DNA from: Corynespora cassiicola
Lineage: Eukaryota > Ascomycota > Dothideomycetes > Pleosporales > Corynesporascaceae
Reading direction: 5' to 3'
Length of the DNA: 64,000 nt
NCBI GenBank assembly: GCA_022059125.1
Contig: JAEUWY010000002.1
Coordinates: forward strand, 5,084,001 to 5,148,000
Shown here: one piece after another, positions 47,881-59,213 of the stretch
Layout of the letters: every line of letters starts with the position of its first letter
Numbering within the stretch: the first letter of the stretch is position 1
Program-made: the position numbers and the translations under genes
The notes under the pieces: generated by a model
The model's input: the letters and a program-made list of their open reading frames with translations, nothing else
The model's database searches: none
What the model was told of the DNA's origin: nothing

Positions 47881-50391
47881 ATGGAACAAGCAACTGCCCA
47901 GGAAGAATTGTTAGTTTTTCTGCGAGACTGCATCATCGGACAAACATAAATTAGGCTATAGCTAATATTTTTATTATAGCAAAGTGGATATCTTCAACTG
48001 CTTTGACTATGGAATAGATCATCCGATTCAAATATCTTCTAAGGAACTTTCATCCCCGAATGTTCAAGAGCTAATATCTTCGAAATCCTCGATTCCAAAA
48101 GAAGAAGTCACATTACAATGGATCCACTTGCCAGTGAACAACATCAATTTAGTTAAGGTAAAAAACAGGCATCTTTCCAAGTGCTGTAAATTCAATGAAG
48201 TAAATAATCATCTAAGCCAAGAAAATAGTCATGTGTTCGGGCCTTCGTTGAACTAGAGGATAGCTTGGACTTCGACGAAACGTGGTCTCGCCATCTCCGA
48301 CCCAGTGCATCGATACCGCAAGATATTATCCCAGACCATGCCTGGAACTTGGAACCATCGATTTCGATATACACAATTAATCAGGAAGGCTCTCAAGTAC
48401 ACTCACACATACCACCATCACTCATCACCCTTTTCGTAAGTTGTTCTTCCAATCTGCTTAACAGGAGGCTTATAAACTTTGATATATCCCTTTTCAACAT
48501 TTGAATAACCCATACATAGTATCCTTATTTAAGTTGGCAGAAATATGAAAAAATCAAGAATAATGAAGGTTTCTCAAGGGGACGGAACCACGCAAATAGG
48601 AGAGACGTTCTGGAGCCCTCGGGCCCGAAAATCCATGAGCAAAGGGAGAAAAATACAGAAATTCGACACGGGAAAAAGCTCAGCAAAAGGTCAAGCTGTA
48701 GAGGGTCACAAAACTTTGCAGACAGGGGTATTTCAACTCACCGAAGGAGAACACTAGATCAGTTCTTCTACTCAGGGCTTTTCAATACAGAGTACAGAGA
48801 CAAAAGACAGACAGTATCAAAGTGGACAGGTAGAAATCCGGGCCCTAATGGGCGGGAATCTGCAGCAGACGACAGTTATGTCATAGTTGTGGACCAGCTT
48901 TGGATCTGGGGTTTTACTGGAAGTGGACGAGGTGAGTCTAAACTTTGAACATTTTCAGAACTTAGGCACCGACTTCATTAGTACTGAAAAGTTTGTTGTT
49001 TTTCTCTTTTACATGATGCTCACTTGACTGATAGAGATTCTGATCACAAGCTTCCCTCCTAACGACATGGGCGGTCTTGAAGTACTTCCAGTGGTACTGA
49101 ATAAGTTCGATGAATTCAAACGCACCGTAGGCCCGAATTCGGACGATGAAATTGACATTGATGGTATCATAAACCTGCTAGTCAAACACGCCACATCGAA
49201 CATCTCTCCTTCCAAAAACTCTGATGTAGCGGATGTAGTGGACATATATAGATGGGCAATAGGAAACAAGGTAGAGTAACCCAGTGCAGCTGAGTGCAAA
49301 GAATTGGGAATTCACGGCTAACCGAATTATTTCCAGAAAGCCCTTTATACTGAAAGGTTTGAGGCTTACGGCCGCCCTCGATCTCCTTCTGATACAGAAG
49401 CCATGTCAGCAGAGGCAGATGATGATCTGGACCTGATTGTCCAAGTCGAAGATATTGTTGACGAATTGAACATGTTGCTATTTTTGGTCCGGAAGCAGAT
49501 TGAGCAATCGAAGGTGCGGATAAGGGGAATCATGCCGTATATAATCCAGGAAGATCTTGAGAAGAGAGAGAAAGATCTGCTAAGTCTTCAGGAAGATGCC
49601 TTACGAACGCATTTCAGGGTTTGTGGTCCCATTTGCATACCAGCTGCTTGAGCACTGCACGAGGATTAAGCCGTTAACTATTTGAATAGCTCATGCAGTT
49701 TCTTGATTTACAACAGAAAACGGCCACCTTGATGGAAGCTCGTTCGACTACCAAACAAGGAAAAGCAATCATGCTGTTCACCATCGTCACGGTCATATTT
49801 GTAAGTGTTTTACTTTTAAATCTAGCTTGAATACACGGTTCAACTGCTGATGATTGATACAGGTTCCTTTGTCGTTCTTCACTTCATACTTTGGCCAGAA
49901 TGTCTCCGAACTGACTGGGGACGACAAGAACCCGACATCTGGAGAGTTATGGAGTGTGGCTGGTACGTCAATCCCCTGAAGCATCGACATCTGACCCGTA
50001 CTTTTCAATCGTAGAAGCCGGCTGACTAGGTACCTATGTAGCTCCAATATCTGTGTTCGTCATTCTATGCGCCCTTGTAGCGGTATATTTTATATACCTC
50101 CGAGAGAAAACCCAAAGTAGAGCGAAAAGAAGAGTGTATACAAGAATGATGACGGTCTTCGCGTTTATACTGAAGATGCCGGGATCGAGAGCAGTATTGT
50201 TGACGGGGAGAAGGCTAGGAAAGATATTGAGAAAGATGCTGTTAGCAGTGCTAGAAGCATTAAGAAAGACGGTTCGAAGTGTGATACGAGCTGGAGCACG
50301 GGAGCGAGCACAGGCTACGATTGGTGAGGACGTTGAGATGACAAACTCGGGTAAGCCGTCACAGTCGGCAAGTGTCAGAGAAGTCGTCTAA
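47881..50391 (+). CDS. CorA-like Mg2+ transporter-domain membrane protein
   Basis: Nine exons: 47881-47909, 47980-48157, 48229-48435, 48541-48931, 49035-49270, 49337-49618, 49690-49800, 49863-49962, 50030-50391. Introns are 62-105 bases; the sum is 1896 bases, 631 residues, with phase kept at every junction. Motifs in order: QWIHLPVNNINLV, IPQDIIPDHAWNLEPSISIY, RRTLDQFFYSGLFNTEYRD, VIVVDQLWIWGF, ITSFPPNDMG, a helical stalk, then two membrane helices at about 465-487 and 513-535. This is the fungal CorA-like (MIT superfamily) layout. The pore motif, GMN in Mg2+ channels, reads GQN at 489-491 (SYFGQN). Exon 4 has no ATG and is identified only by frame continuity and the RRTLDQF motif. The first exon is short and its start is the least certain point. 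Fungal members have mostly unknown cargo. Confidence 0.85.
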
Positions 50392-51705
50392 TGACAAAAT
50401 TGAATGAGGAACTGCCAGAAAATGACTGGTAATAGAGTACAGGGTACTTTTCATGTCGTAATTTTGCATACTAGATTTATCTCCAGTAACTCACAATACA
50501 TGCGTTTTTCAGTCATACCCGCTTTTCTTCATGTACTCGCAAGCATGTGCATGCTATCTGTAGTATAAAATCTGGTAACATCTTAATCTTGACTATCTAG
50601 CCGACGATGATGTGGCCACCGGATCAAACTGTGGCATATAGTGTAAACAAATGCGAACAAGGAGTCGGATAAACCGCATTTGACCAACTCCGCAATGACT
50701 TCTAGTGCATGATATCATTGCAACTATCAAATTTAATCTAGTATCTACCCTTGTCAAACGAGATCCAATCGTGCCTTTTAGAATTCCAAAACCCCATGGC
50801 GTCTTCCAAAATTGCATTCATGCCGTCCACCTCACCTGCCCCACACCCCCCTCCCGTTCGCCAGCTCGCTTCCCGTGTCCCCCCGTCCCCAAGCCGGCCC
50901 GACACATCTCCAACGAACCCACTGCCCCGGCGACAACACCTCAGACCTCCCACCCACCCTCTCTGCCACTCGCCCACCCCCCCCGCAAAATGGCTTGCCG
51001 CACCACAGAACGGTCTTCTTGGGCCTACCGTGGGGCACCCCCCATCGAAACCCCCTTAATCTGATACTACACGTGTATGTGCAAAGCTCCGCGTGCATAG
51101 TAGTACCTTCGCTCCTTGGGACACGGAATATTTACATTGCACGTCGAATCTTGCGGTCCGCGGACCCATCTCCCATCCCATCCCATCCCATCCCATCCCT
51201 CGTCCAATCTCGCTTCCCCATCTCTGCCCTGAGCCGCGGCGCCACTGGCCAGACCGCACATGTGTACGGCGCGAAACGCCACAGGGAGACGTGCCTAGGT
51301 TTCCAGGCCATGCCATGCCGTCCGCCATGCACGCAGCCGCAGTCATGCCCACACGGCCGCCGTCCCGCGATCTAGCACGGAGTCGGAGCAGGAGTTTTGC
51401 GCCGGTTTAGGACGGCTGGCCGGGGACTGGGGGCCCAGTACGCCCGGCCGAGATGGAGGCGCATGCATGCATGGCTGGGTGTGGAAGGGGGAGAACGCGT
51501 AGGGAGGTATGTGTGTATACATGTATATATGCTCGCACCCTGCCGCGCCGCCCGTCCCTCCATCTGCCCTCTTTCTTTCCCTTTTTTGATCTGCGCGGGG
51601 CGCATATCCCCAGACGCAGGTACCGCCCAGGTCAGTCTGCTACGGCGCGGAGCCGTGCTTGCTTGAGCGCACTCGCACATCTCCCCCGCCGGTTCGCGTC
51701 CGCGC
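50392..51705. other. Intergenic region, AT-rich to GC-rich transition
   Basis: AT-rich until about 50790, then GC-rich and C-rich. A CCCAT-type pentanucleotide repeat is at 51171-51199. No supported gene. The switch in composition marks the right border of the AT-rich island. Confidence 0.45.
51171..51199. repeat. TCCCA pentanucleotide repeat
   Basis: About five to six tandem copies of TCCCA. Confidence 0.9.
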
Positions 51706-52931
51706 ATGGACGGCTTCCATCTCCTGTCCCCGGAGCAGCAGGGTGCGTTGTTGGCGGGGCCGGCGCTGCGGCCGCCGGGCGACGTGCAGCCTGACTTTGA
51801 CAATGCGGCGAATGGGGATGGACTGGGGTATGGCGTGTTGACGACGTGTGCCAGTCTGTGCGCGCTGGTGGTGGGGATGCGGGTCTATGTCAAGGTGTGC
51901 TGCAGTCGGAAGGTGGAGGTGGAGGATGGTCTTGCTGTTGCGGCGCTGGTACGCATACCTCTCTGCTGTGGGATGGCTGGCGTTGCTAATCACGGGCGCA
52001 GGGCGTCTTCGCCGGATACGTATACTTCCTATACCACATACTCCATTTCCCGGGCCTGTATGTGCACCAGTGGAACGTGCGGCTTGGGGACTTGGCGGGG
52101 GTGCTGTACGACATCCACACGGGGACGACGCTGTACGGGGTGGTGGTGGTGGTGCTCAAGGCGGGCATACTGCTCGAGTGGGTGCGCATCTTCGTGCCGC
52201 TGGGGTAGCGCAACGCCTTCTTCTGGACATGTCACGTGGTCATGTGGCTCAACATCCTCTTCTACGCGGCGTGCACGCTGGTGGAGGTGTTCCTGTGCAG
52301 TCCGCGGGAGAGGGCGTGGAACAGGCTGGTGCCGGGCAAGTGCGTCAACAACGCGGCCGTCATCGTCGTGTCGAGCGCCATGAACCTGCTCTCGGACGTG
52401 GTCATCCTGGTGCTGCCGCAGCGGATCATCTGGGCGCTGAAGCTGTCGACGCGCAAGCGGGTGGGCATCTCGCTCGTCTTCGCCGTCGGGGTGTTTGGGT
52501 GCGTGAGCGGGGCGCTGCGCATGGTCTACTCGGTCCGCTTCCTGCACACCGACGACGTTACCTATGCCATCTCGCCGCTGGGGCTGTGGTGCGTGGGGGA
52601 GATCACGTCGGGCTTCTTCATCCTGTGCGCGCCGTCGATACCCAAGGCGCTCAAGGACTCGCCCGTGGTGGGCGGGCTGATCGGCAGGATGCGGACGTGG
52701 AGGAGCAGCGCTGGCAGTGGCAGTGGCAGTGGCAGTGGCGAGTCGAATTCGCGGCGTGGGCTGCCGTCGTGGTATCGTCCCAAGAGCGCCCGAAAGAGGC
52801 CGCGGTCGACGGATGTGAGCAACTTCACCGAGCTGCACGACGACGAGGGCGTGAAGCTGCAGAGCCATGGGAATGGAGATGCTGCGAAGTGGCCCCGGGT
52901 CGCGACCCACGGCGTGCTACGGGCAGGTTAG
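51706..52931 (+). pseudogene. Fungal rhodopsin-like integral membrane protein, one in-frame TAG
   Basis: Exon 1 (51706-51948) and exon 2 (52002-52931) are joined by a 53-base intron with a TGCTAAT-like branch point. The frame is uniform to 52931 (about 389 residues) except for TAG at 52206-52208, inside IFVPLG-stop-RNAFFWTCHVVMWLN. Seven hydrophobic segments and the motifs VKVCCSRKVEVEDGLA, ILLEWVRIFVP, CVNNAAVIVVSSAMNLLSDV, ILVLPQRIIWALKLSTRKRV and ISPLGLWCVGEITSGFFI identify the large fungal rhodopsin-domain membrane family (unrelated to opsins by function; often of unknown role). A GS repeat lies in the cytosolic tail. Sequence after the stop is undamaged, so the lesion is recent, a sequencing error, or read through. 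No intron removes the stop without deleting a membrane segment. Confidence 0.85.
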
Positions 52932-53874
52932 CTGGGATGGTGTAGTGGCAGTTCATCGCAAATCGTCAGGTTTCCCTGCAGCGGGCTGGGTCTTTTGCAT
53001 GGAGCGTGATACATGGCCGAAAACGTGTTTACCGGCCAGCAGCCGTGTAGGACGGCGGCCGGGGTAGGCCAGACGGGCGGCCCTGGGCCATGGCAAAGGG
53101 GCGAATTGCGGCAGCGAACTCATGGAGAAGCAAGCAGCGGCTGTGTTGTCAATGGCGGCGACGCCGGGTTAGCCCGCCCGGAGCAGTGGGGCAGCTCGTG
53201 ATAGAGAAGCATAGGCCGCAAACAGCGGCTGCTCTGCTGCTGCTCTGCTGCTTCGCTGCCTCACTGCGGGCGTGCTACACGTCGGGCAGGCGAGCAGCAG
53301 AGCTGACGCGTGCGGCCATGCAGGACTGTGGCGAGGCTGGCGACTGGCTCTGGACGAGCAGAGATCAGGGAATCGAGGCGCGATCCAAGAAGGGCCTCAT
53401 TTGAGCTATCCACCTGCAGCGGCCCTAGCTCTCGCAGACGACATGGCATGCCAACCAAGGGCCCCATCTGGATCGCAGATGCACCGTCAACACCATCTGG
53501 CCCAAGGCCTGCGCTGTGCGGCCCCCTTCTGACCCCAATTCACTCGCTCTCCCGCCCTCCCGCCCGCCCACCACCTCGCCCTCACGCCCGCTGCGCTGCC
53601 CTCTGCCTCCCCCCTCTCTCTACGCCCACGCCCGCCTCCTTTGTTGTCGACGTGACCGAGCCCGCCGGATCGACGATCTCGCCGTGCTCCGCGCATGCCC
53701 GCCGCAGCTTAGCCCCCTCTCTGCGCCACAGGGAGCTCTTCCGCCGTGGCCGACACCTCTCCTCGCGCCTCTGGCTCTGCCTGCTCTGGCTCTGGCCTGG
53801 CAGCGCCCGACTCCAGGCCTCGGACGCCCTCCGGCCCTCTGCTGCATGCTGGCACTCGCCGGCTCCTCGCCGGT
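52932..53874. other. Intergenic region, promoter and leader of SSK1
   Basis: GC-rich; the pyrimidine-rich stretch from about 53520 to 53870 looks like the 5' leader of the response-regulator gene. The overlapping open frames here are shadows. Confidence 0.45.
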
Positions 53875-56440
53875 ATGGGAAGCATCAAGACGCGTCTCAG
53901 CAACGCGCGCTCCAAGCTACTGCGCCGCGGAAGCCACACGTCGGCCACCACGGCGCGCTCCATCACCTCGTCGGCCGGCAGCGAACACCACCCGGGCCTG
54001 CCCAAGCCCGCCCCCAGCAACCTGCGCAAGAGCATCTCGCTCTCCAAGCTGCCCGCCGTGTCGCAGGCCAGCGTGCGCGCCGACGACGACGGCAGCGCGA
54101 CCAGCAGCGCCGCCGGCCAGCGCCTCTCCAAGTCCGAGGTGATTGGAAGGCCCGCGAGTCGAACCGATTCGGAAGCGGATGCCGACGACAGGTCCAGCAG
54201 CCTTGCAGCCCGCGATCGGCAGCCATCCCCGTCACGAGAAAACACCACCGACTCCAGCCACGAGAACCACGGCCTGCCCACGGCCTGTCCCGAGCTCGTC
54301 ATCGAGGAGCCCACCCCCATCTCGCCGCCAGCCCTCCTGCTGCCCTGCGACCAACACGTGAGGGAGTCGGCCAAACCCACCACCGCGCCCCAGCCAGAGC
54401 CGGCTTCCGACCACCACCAAAACGCCATCGACGTCGACCACGCCCACGAGCACCACGACGACCACCCCTCCGAGCTCCCCGCCCGGCCCTCCGTCCCCGC
54501 CTCTTCCTCCTCCAAGTCGACCCCGCCGGGGCTCATCCGCCGCCAGTCGCTGGTGACGACGTCGAATGCACACATCGTCAAGAGCTTGCTCCAGCCCGAC
54601 CTCGTCCAGGCTGCTGCTGTGGGGACCGGCCCGCCCACCGCGAGCGACTACTTCACCGGCGCAAGCCCGCAGCTCTTCAACCCCGGCATGATGCATCGCA
54701 AGATCTGGGTCAAGCTCGCGCGCCCCAATGCCTCGGCCACGCTGGTGCAGATCCGCGAGGACGACCTGGTCGACGACGTGCGGGACATGATCCTCAGAAA
54801 GTACGCAAACTCGCTGGGCAAGAGCTTCGATGCGCCCGACGTCACCCTGCGCATAATGCCCCGCAGCGACACAAAGACGAGCGACCGCCTGCTGGGCCCG
54901 GAGGAGGAGATGTGCAGGACCCTCGACGCCTACTACCCCGGCGGCCAGACGGTCGCAGAGGCCCTGCTCATCGAGGTGCCCCAGCCCACCCGCCGCACCC
55001 CGAGACCCTCGCCCCGCCCCGTCTACTTTTCCCACCACGATGATTCGCATCCCTACGAGAGCCAGTCCGAGTACTTTCCGCCCATGCCCATCGCCAACCC
55101 CTCCCCTGCCGTCGTCGCCACCCAGCACGACCCCAAGTTCCCCCTGCAGCACCCCCACTCCATAGCCGTGCTTTCCACGGGCAACCTGCCCACCCTGCCC
55201 TCCCCCGGCAGCACGAGGAGGCAGCTCCATGCTGCCCGCCCAAAGTACCCCCGCCACAACACCGCATCGCCCACCACGCTCACCGGAGGTCCCTCTGCGA
55301 GCTCCGTCCGCCCCGTGCAGAACCGACCGCGCCATGACTCGTCCGCCTCCGAGACCAAGCACTCGGCCTCTGGAAACGCATCCATCCCCACACCGCCCGT
55401 CCCTGCCGAGCCCGCCGTGCGCCAGAACTCGACCCCTCCGACCCCCCGCGTCGCGTCGCCCCGCCCGGAGAAGAAGAAAAAGAAGAAGCCGGAGCCACCG
55501 AGCCTCCCAGCCGGCCTGTTGGACGGCTCGGTGCCGCCCATCAACGTGCTGATTGTCGAGGACAACATGATCAACTTGCGCGTCTTGGGAGCGTTTATGC
55601 AGCGCCTCAAGGTCCGCTGGCAGCGCGCGGTCAACGGAAAGGAGGCAGTGGAGAAGTGGAGGGCGGGCGGATTCCACCTGGTGCTCATGGACATCCAGCT
55701 GCCGCTGATGAACGGCCTCGAGGCCACAAAGGAGATTCGGAGGCTGGAGCGCATCAACAGCATCGGCGTCTTCAGCAGCGGCAGCAACGAGGCCCCCAAC
55801 AACCGCCTCATCGACGGCAGGTATGACAAGGAGCTCTCGGACAAGGACAAGCTCGGCGACAAGTCGCTGTTCAAGAGCCCCGTCATCATCGTCGCCCTCA
55901 CGGCTAGCTCGCTGCAGAGCGACAGGCACGAGGCCTTGGCCGCGGGCTGTAATGATTTCCTCACAAAGGTAGCCTTTCCCCCCTTTTTTCCCCTCCCCTT
56001 TAGCTATGTAGTAAACTGACACCACACCACAGCCCGTCAACTTCGTCTGGCTCGAGCGCAAAGTAAAAGAGTGGGGCTGCATGCAAGCCCTCATCGACTT
56101 TGACGGCTGGCGCAAGTGGAAAGACTTCGCCGCCGGCCCCGAGGAGGGCACGTCCACGCTCTCGGCCAGCTTCACGAGTTATGCGCCCAGGTCTAGGGCT
56201 ACGCCCGCGCCGGGTTCGGCAGGGGCGGCGCTTAGCCCTAGCACAGCACAACAGGCGCCGGTGGGGGTGCAGACGAATGGTACCGCCAAGGAAGAAGAGA
56301 AGAAGGGAAAGAGGAAGAGTCTGGGGGTTGGAGGGCCGTTGGGAGGAGTTTCGCCCGCGGTGAAGGAGGATGCTAGTGCGAGTGCCAGCGGGAGTGGGAG
56401 CGGGAGTGGTAGCGGTGGGGAGACGCCTGAGGGGAGTTGA
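53875..56440 (+). CDS. SSK1: Ssk1-type response regulator of the HOG stress pathway
   Basis: Exon 1 is 53875-55968, a 64-base intron follows, and exon 2 is 56033-56440; 833 residues. I start at the first in-frame ATG (MGSIKTRLSNARSKLLRR), because the frame upstream has only a GTG. A long disordered region with basic and Pro/Ser stretches contains a conserved ordered block near 280-400 (KIWVKLARPNASATLVQIRE, DDVRDMILRKYANSLGKSFD). The receiver domain starts near 556 (INVLIVEDNMINLRVL), with phospho-acceptor Asp606 in LVLMDIQLPLMNG, the conserved TA in ALTASSLQSDR and Lys in DFLTKPVNF, spliced exactly at that Lys. In yeast, unphosphorylated Ssk1 activates the Ssk2/22 MAPKKKs of the Hog1 cascade. 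The Ser/Gly-rich C-terminal tail is unusual in length but disordered. Confidence 0.95.
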
Positions 56441-56577
56441 GAGAGAAAGAGAGACCAAGGGTGTGAGGATTAGGCCCAGTGTAGGTGTGATGGAAAAGAC
56501 TCCATTCTCGCTTCTTTTGTGTTGGGGGGTTTTTTCTTTCTTTGGCATACGTTTTTTTGGCGAAAAGAAAAAGTATT

Positions 56578-56609
<32 letters not shown>

Positions 56610-57748
56610 TCTTCTTGTTCTCTCTTGTGGTAAAAAGATTGGTATTTTTTTCCGTCGATTGGTTGGGGGGTTCGACGCGGATGGCAGGCATACATGCATA
56701 TAGCTTCCACTTTTTTTTTTATCTCTCTGGTCTCTTTTTTTTTGGGGGGGGCGTTTGCGATGCATACATACATGGCCTTGGTCCGTTTTTTTTTTTTTTG
56801 AGTGAGAGCGCAGGACGTGGGAGGTAGGAGGCGGGTATACATGTTTGGTGTTTTTTTTGTTTTTTGTTTTATTTTGGAAGGGAAGGTCTGCAGCGTTCTT
56901 TTGAGGGTTCTGCTTTGTTTTTGAGGGTGTGTAAGGGGAGGGAGACGGAGAGGGAGAGGAAGAGGAAGAGGAAGAGGGGGGATGCAATGCATATCTGGGT
57001 GTTTAGCTAATTGTTTTGGGAGAGTTTTGGGAGCGTTTAGAGGGGGGGGAGGGGTGTAATTTTAATGTTTTGGCTGGGGAATGGAGACTTTTGAACTGTG
57101 ATGTGTGCGTTTTTTGTATTGAGGTGTGATTTTGGGTGAGGTGTTGTCAGATGGAATGTAGGGTGATGGAGGCTTGGGATTGAGAGGTTGGGGCTTGGGA
57201 TTTGGTGGTCTTGAGATTGAGAGGTTGGGGACGGAGAGATGATGGGGATGGGTGGGTGGATGTGGAAGGGGATATCTGATATTGGCTAATATGAGCAGGG
57301 CCGTGCTATGTTAGCTTTGTAATGTCAAGAGCTGCTTTTGAGTTCTTTGGATACGGAGAGTCTACATGTCTTGAACCTAGTTTTGTAAGTGACGGAGAAA
57401 AGGGATTGAGGTAAATCTGTGCGGATTACTGTCTCCCTGAGTTGGTGCCGCAGAGGATGTCGATATACAAGGTCAGCTTCTGGCCCTGTTTTCTCATCTC
57501 AGTCTAGAGTAATTCAAGCAATTCACCCGGGCGATATTGGTAAACGACCAAGCAGCGCAACAACATTCGACACAACAACGGATTTTCCATTTTGTATCAA
57601 AACCTCCACCCATCCGACAACCTAGCGAATGTGATGCCGCATCCCGGCCTACCAGTACAAAGCATCTCTCAACACAGCCATCGTCAGATCCGCCTCAACA
57701 TTGCATCCCCTAAAAAAAAAGAAACCCCATCAAGTGTCGTTTCCCACT
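56441..57748. other. Intergenic region, SSK1 3' flank
   Basis: Starts with a T-rich and CT-rich 3' flank (CT run about 56579-56602 and several T tracts), then G-rich and AT-mixed DNA. No coding frame is supported. Confidence 0.45.
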
Positions 57749-58083
57749 CTAGTTGCAGGGCTCGCAGTACCTCACGGCGCCGTGGCGGTCGGTGCAGCAC
57801 GATCCGGCGCAGCAGCGAATGGCCACTCCATCGCAGTATTGGCCGTTGCCCTGGCAGCGCTTCTCGAGCTTGAAGATCTCGCTCGGGTCGCGGCCAAAGA
57901 CCTGGGGGGTCTCGGGGTTGGGGCCGGGGGCGGCGGCCACGAAGGCGCTCGAGGCGAGGAGGATGGTGAAGATGGTGGGGAATTGCCTGTGGTGGGTGAG
58001 TTGGGTGTTGGTGGGGAGGAGGGGATGCGGTGGAGGGAGGGAAGGAGGGGTGTGCAATGGGAAAGAGTGCAATGCATTTACAT
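57749..58083 (-). CDS. Small secreted cysteine-rich peptide precursor, Kex2-type, knottin-like spacing
   Basis: A 79-residue precursor. The start codon is split by an intron: AT at 58083-58082, intron 58081-57987 (GTAAAT...CACAG), then G at 57986. Read this way, the protein begins at once with a signal peptide (MQFPTIFTILLASSAFVAAA). A propeptide ends in the dibasic LEKR (residues 41-44), followed by a 35-residue mature peptide with eight cysteines at 45, 52, 59, 60, 64, 65, 75 and 78, spaced C-x6-C-x6-CC-x3-CC-x9-C-x2-C. The first five positions match the spacing of inhibitor-cystine-knot peptides. A TATATAAA box at 58212-58205 supports transcription starting after the alternative upstream ATGs. 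Candidate effector, antimicrobial or signalling peptide; activity unknown. Confidence 0.8.
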
Positions 58084-58204
58084 TTTGATTTTGGTGTGTG
58101 TGGAAGTGGTGGTGGTTGGAAGTATGGGAATTGAGTTGTTTGTTGGTGAATTGGTTTGTTGTTGGATGTGATGATAGCTCTGGTTCTGGCATTTCAAAGG
58201 GGGG

Positions 58205-58212
58205 TTTATATA
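58205..58212 (-). promoter_or_regulatory. TATA box of the cysteine-rich peptide gene
   Basis: TATATAAA on the minus strand, about 120 bases before the split start codon. A normal TATA-to-start distance would put the transcription start near 58175, downstream of the other in-frame ATGs. Confidence 0.6.
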
Positions 58213-58984
58213 CCTGGGAGGCCACAAGGCGTCCACTATGATTCTTCAGCTGGCCGTCCTAAACTAAGCATACATACGTCAGTTGGCAAGGTATCTCAGA
58301 CCATCATCCTGGCTGTGTCGGTCTACATTGACGGCCAGAGTAGTCGATGTTGAACGGACATTCAGAGATCACCGGGCTCCACTGTTCTTGAAGCCACTAT
58401 TCCATGGATGTACTCGTGTACGAACCAGCAAGACTTGAGGTTTGATCGAGCTGATCGCTCTTGTAAGGATGATTGAGCGCACAGATGTTCGATGAGGGGA
58501 CATGACTCCTCGGGCAACGAAAAACCATGCTCTATGGAAACGATGTGCAAGATCAGGATTCACCTTCTTAGAGCTGACAGAAGTCCTGACGTAGATTTTG
58601 TTGTCCGCGGAAGAGAACGACCCCACACATAATTTTGCGCTGTTTCCAATATTATTATTATTATTTTGCGCGCACATTAATGCCATGCAAATTGGGTAAA
58701 ATTATGGATTATAACGGCTTGCAGTAATCCATATGGATAGAACAAGCCTATACTTGTAAAAATGGTAGCGCTCGGAAGTATGGGCAACAATGCAATTGCG
58801 GCCCGCCCCACATCTGCATGCCCAGAGACTGCGACTCGATTGGTTTCCACATTTAGATCGGAAAGGCGACCAAGCATGTACGATGTCCTCGGGGACGATA
58901 CTAGTGCAGACTTCGGCTTGTCGCACACCGTTAGTCTCTCGGGCGAATGTATATACATAATAGAAATCGATTTGCGGGTAGCTG
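58213..58984. other. Intergenic region, nothing supported
   Basis: Mixed composition; includes a short ATT repeat near 58653. No motif-bearing frame on either strand. Confidence 0.4.
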
Positions 58985-58986
58985 TA

Positions 58987-59014
58987 AGCTCGGCTACAAG
59001 GGTTCCGGCCACCC
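58987..59014 (+). repeat. Left terminal inverted repeat of the pogo-type element
   Basis: Pairs with 59957-59984 at 25 of 28 positions; preceded by the TA target duplication. Confidence 0.9.
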
Positions 59015-59213
59015 TCAAAAAAAAATGAGCCACTCCATAAAAACACGTATATTGCCACTAAACTTTCCAATTAAAACACATGAACTTGAGGGCTATAGCA
59101 GCAGCCCTAGAGGCCTCTTTTGCCTCTGTATGATCATCTCGGTGAGCCGGCTGAGCCGGCTGAGCCACTAATTGGCCTATTGCAGCCCTTATGCTCCTAA
59201 TATCAGAAAATTG

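Noticed and set aside
51848..52945. 365-codon plus-strand frame
   Set aside because: Shadow frame of the rhodopsin-like gene; it reads through the intron and lacks membrane segments.
53310..55043. 577-codon plus-strand frame overlapping SSK1
   Set aside because: Arg/Pro/Ala-rich shadow in another frame; the SSK1 frame carries the family motifs.
54232..56175. 647-codon minus-strand frame
   Set aside because: Antisense shadow of SSK1; the plus strand has the receiver domain, intron and correct codon bias.
58084..58225. N-terminal extension of the cysteine-rich peptide (158-codon unspliced frame)
   Set aside because: Its ATGs lie upstream of the likely transcription start set by the TATA box, and the extension would bury the signal peptide.
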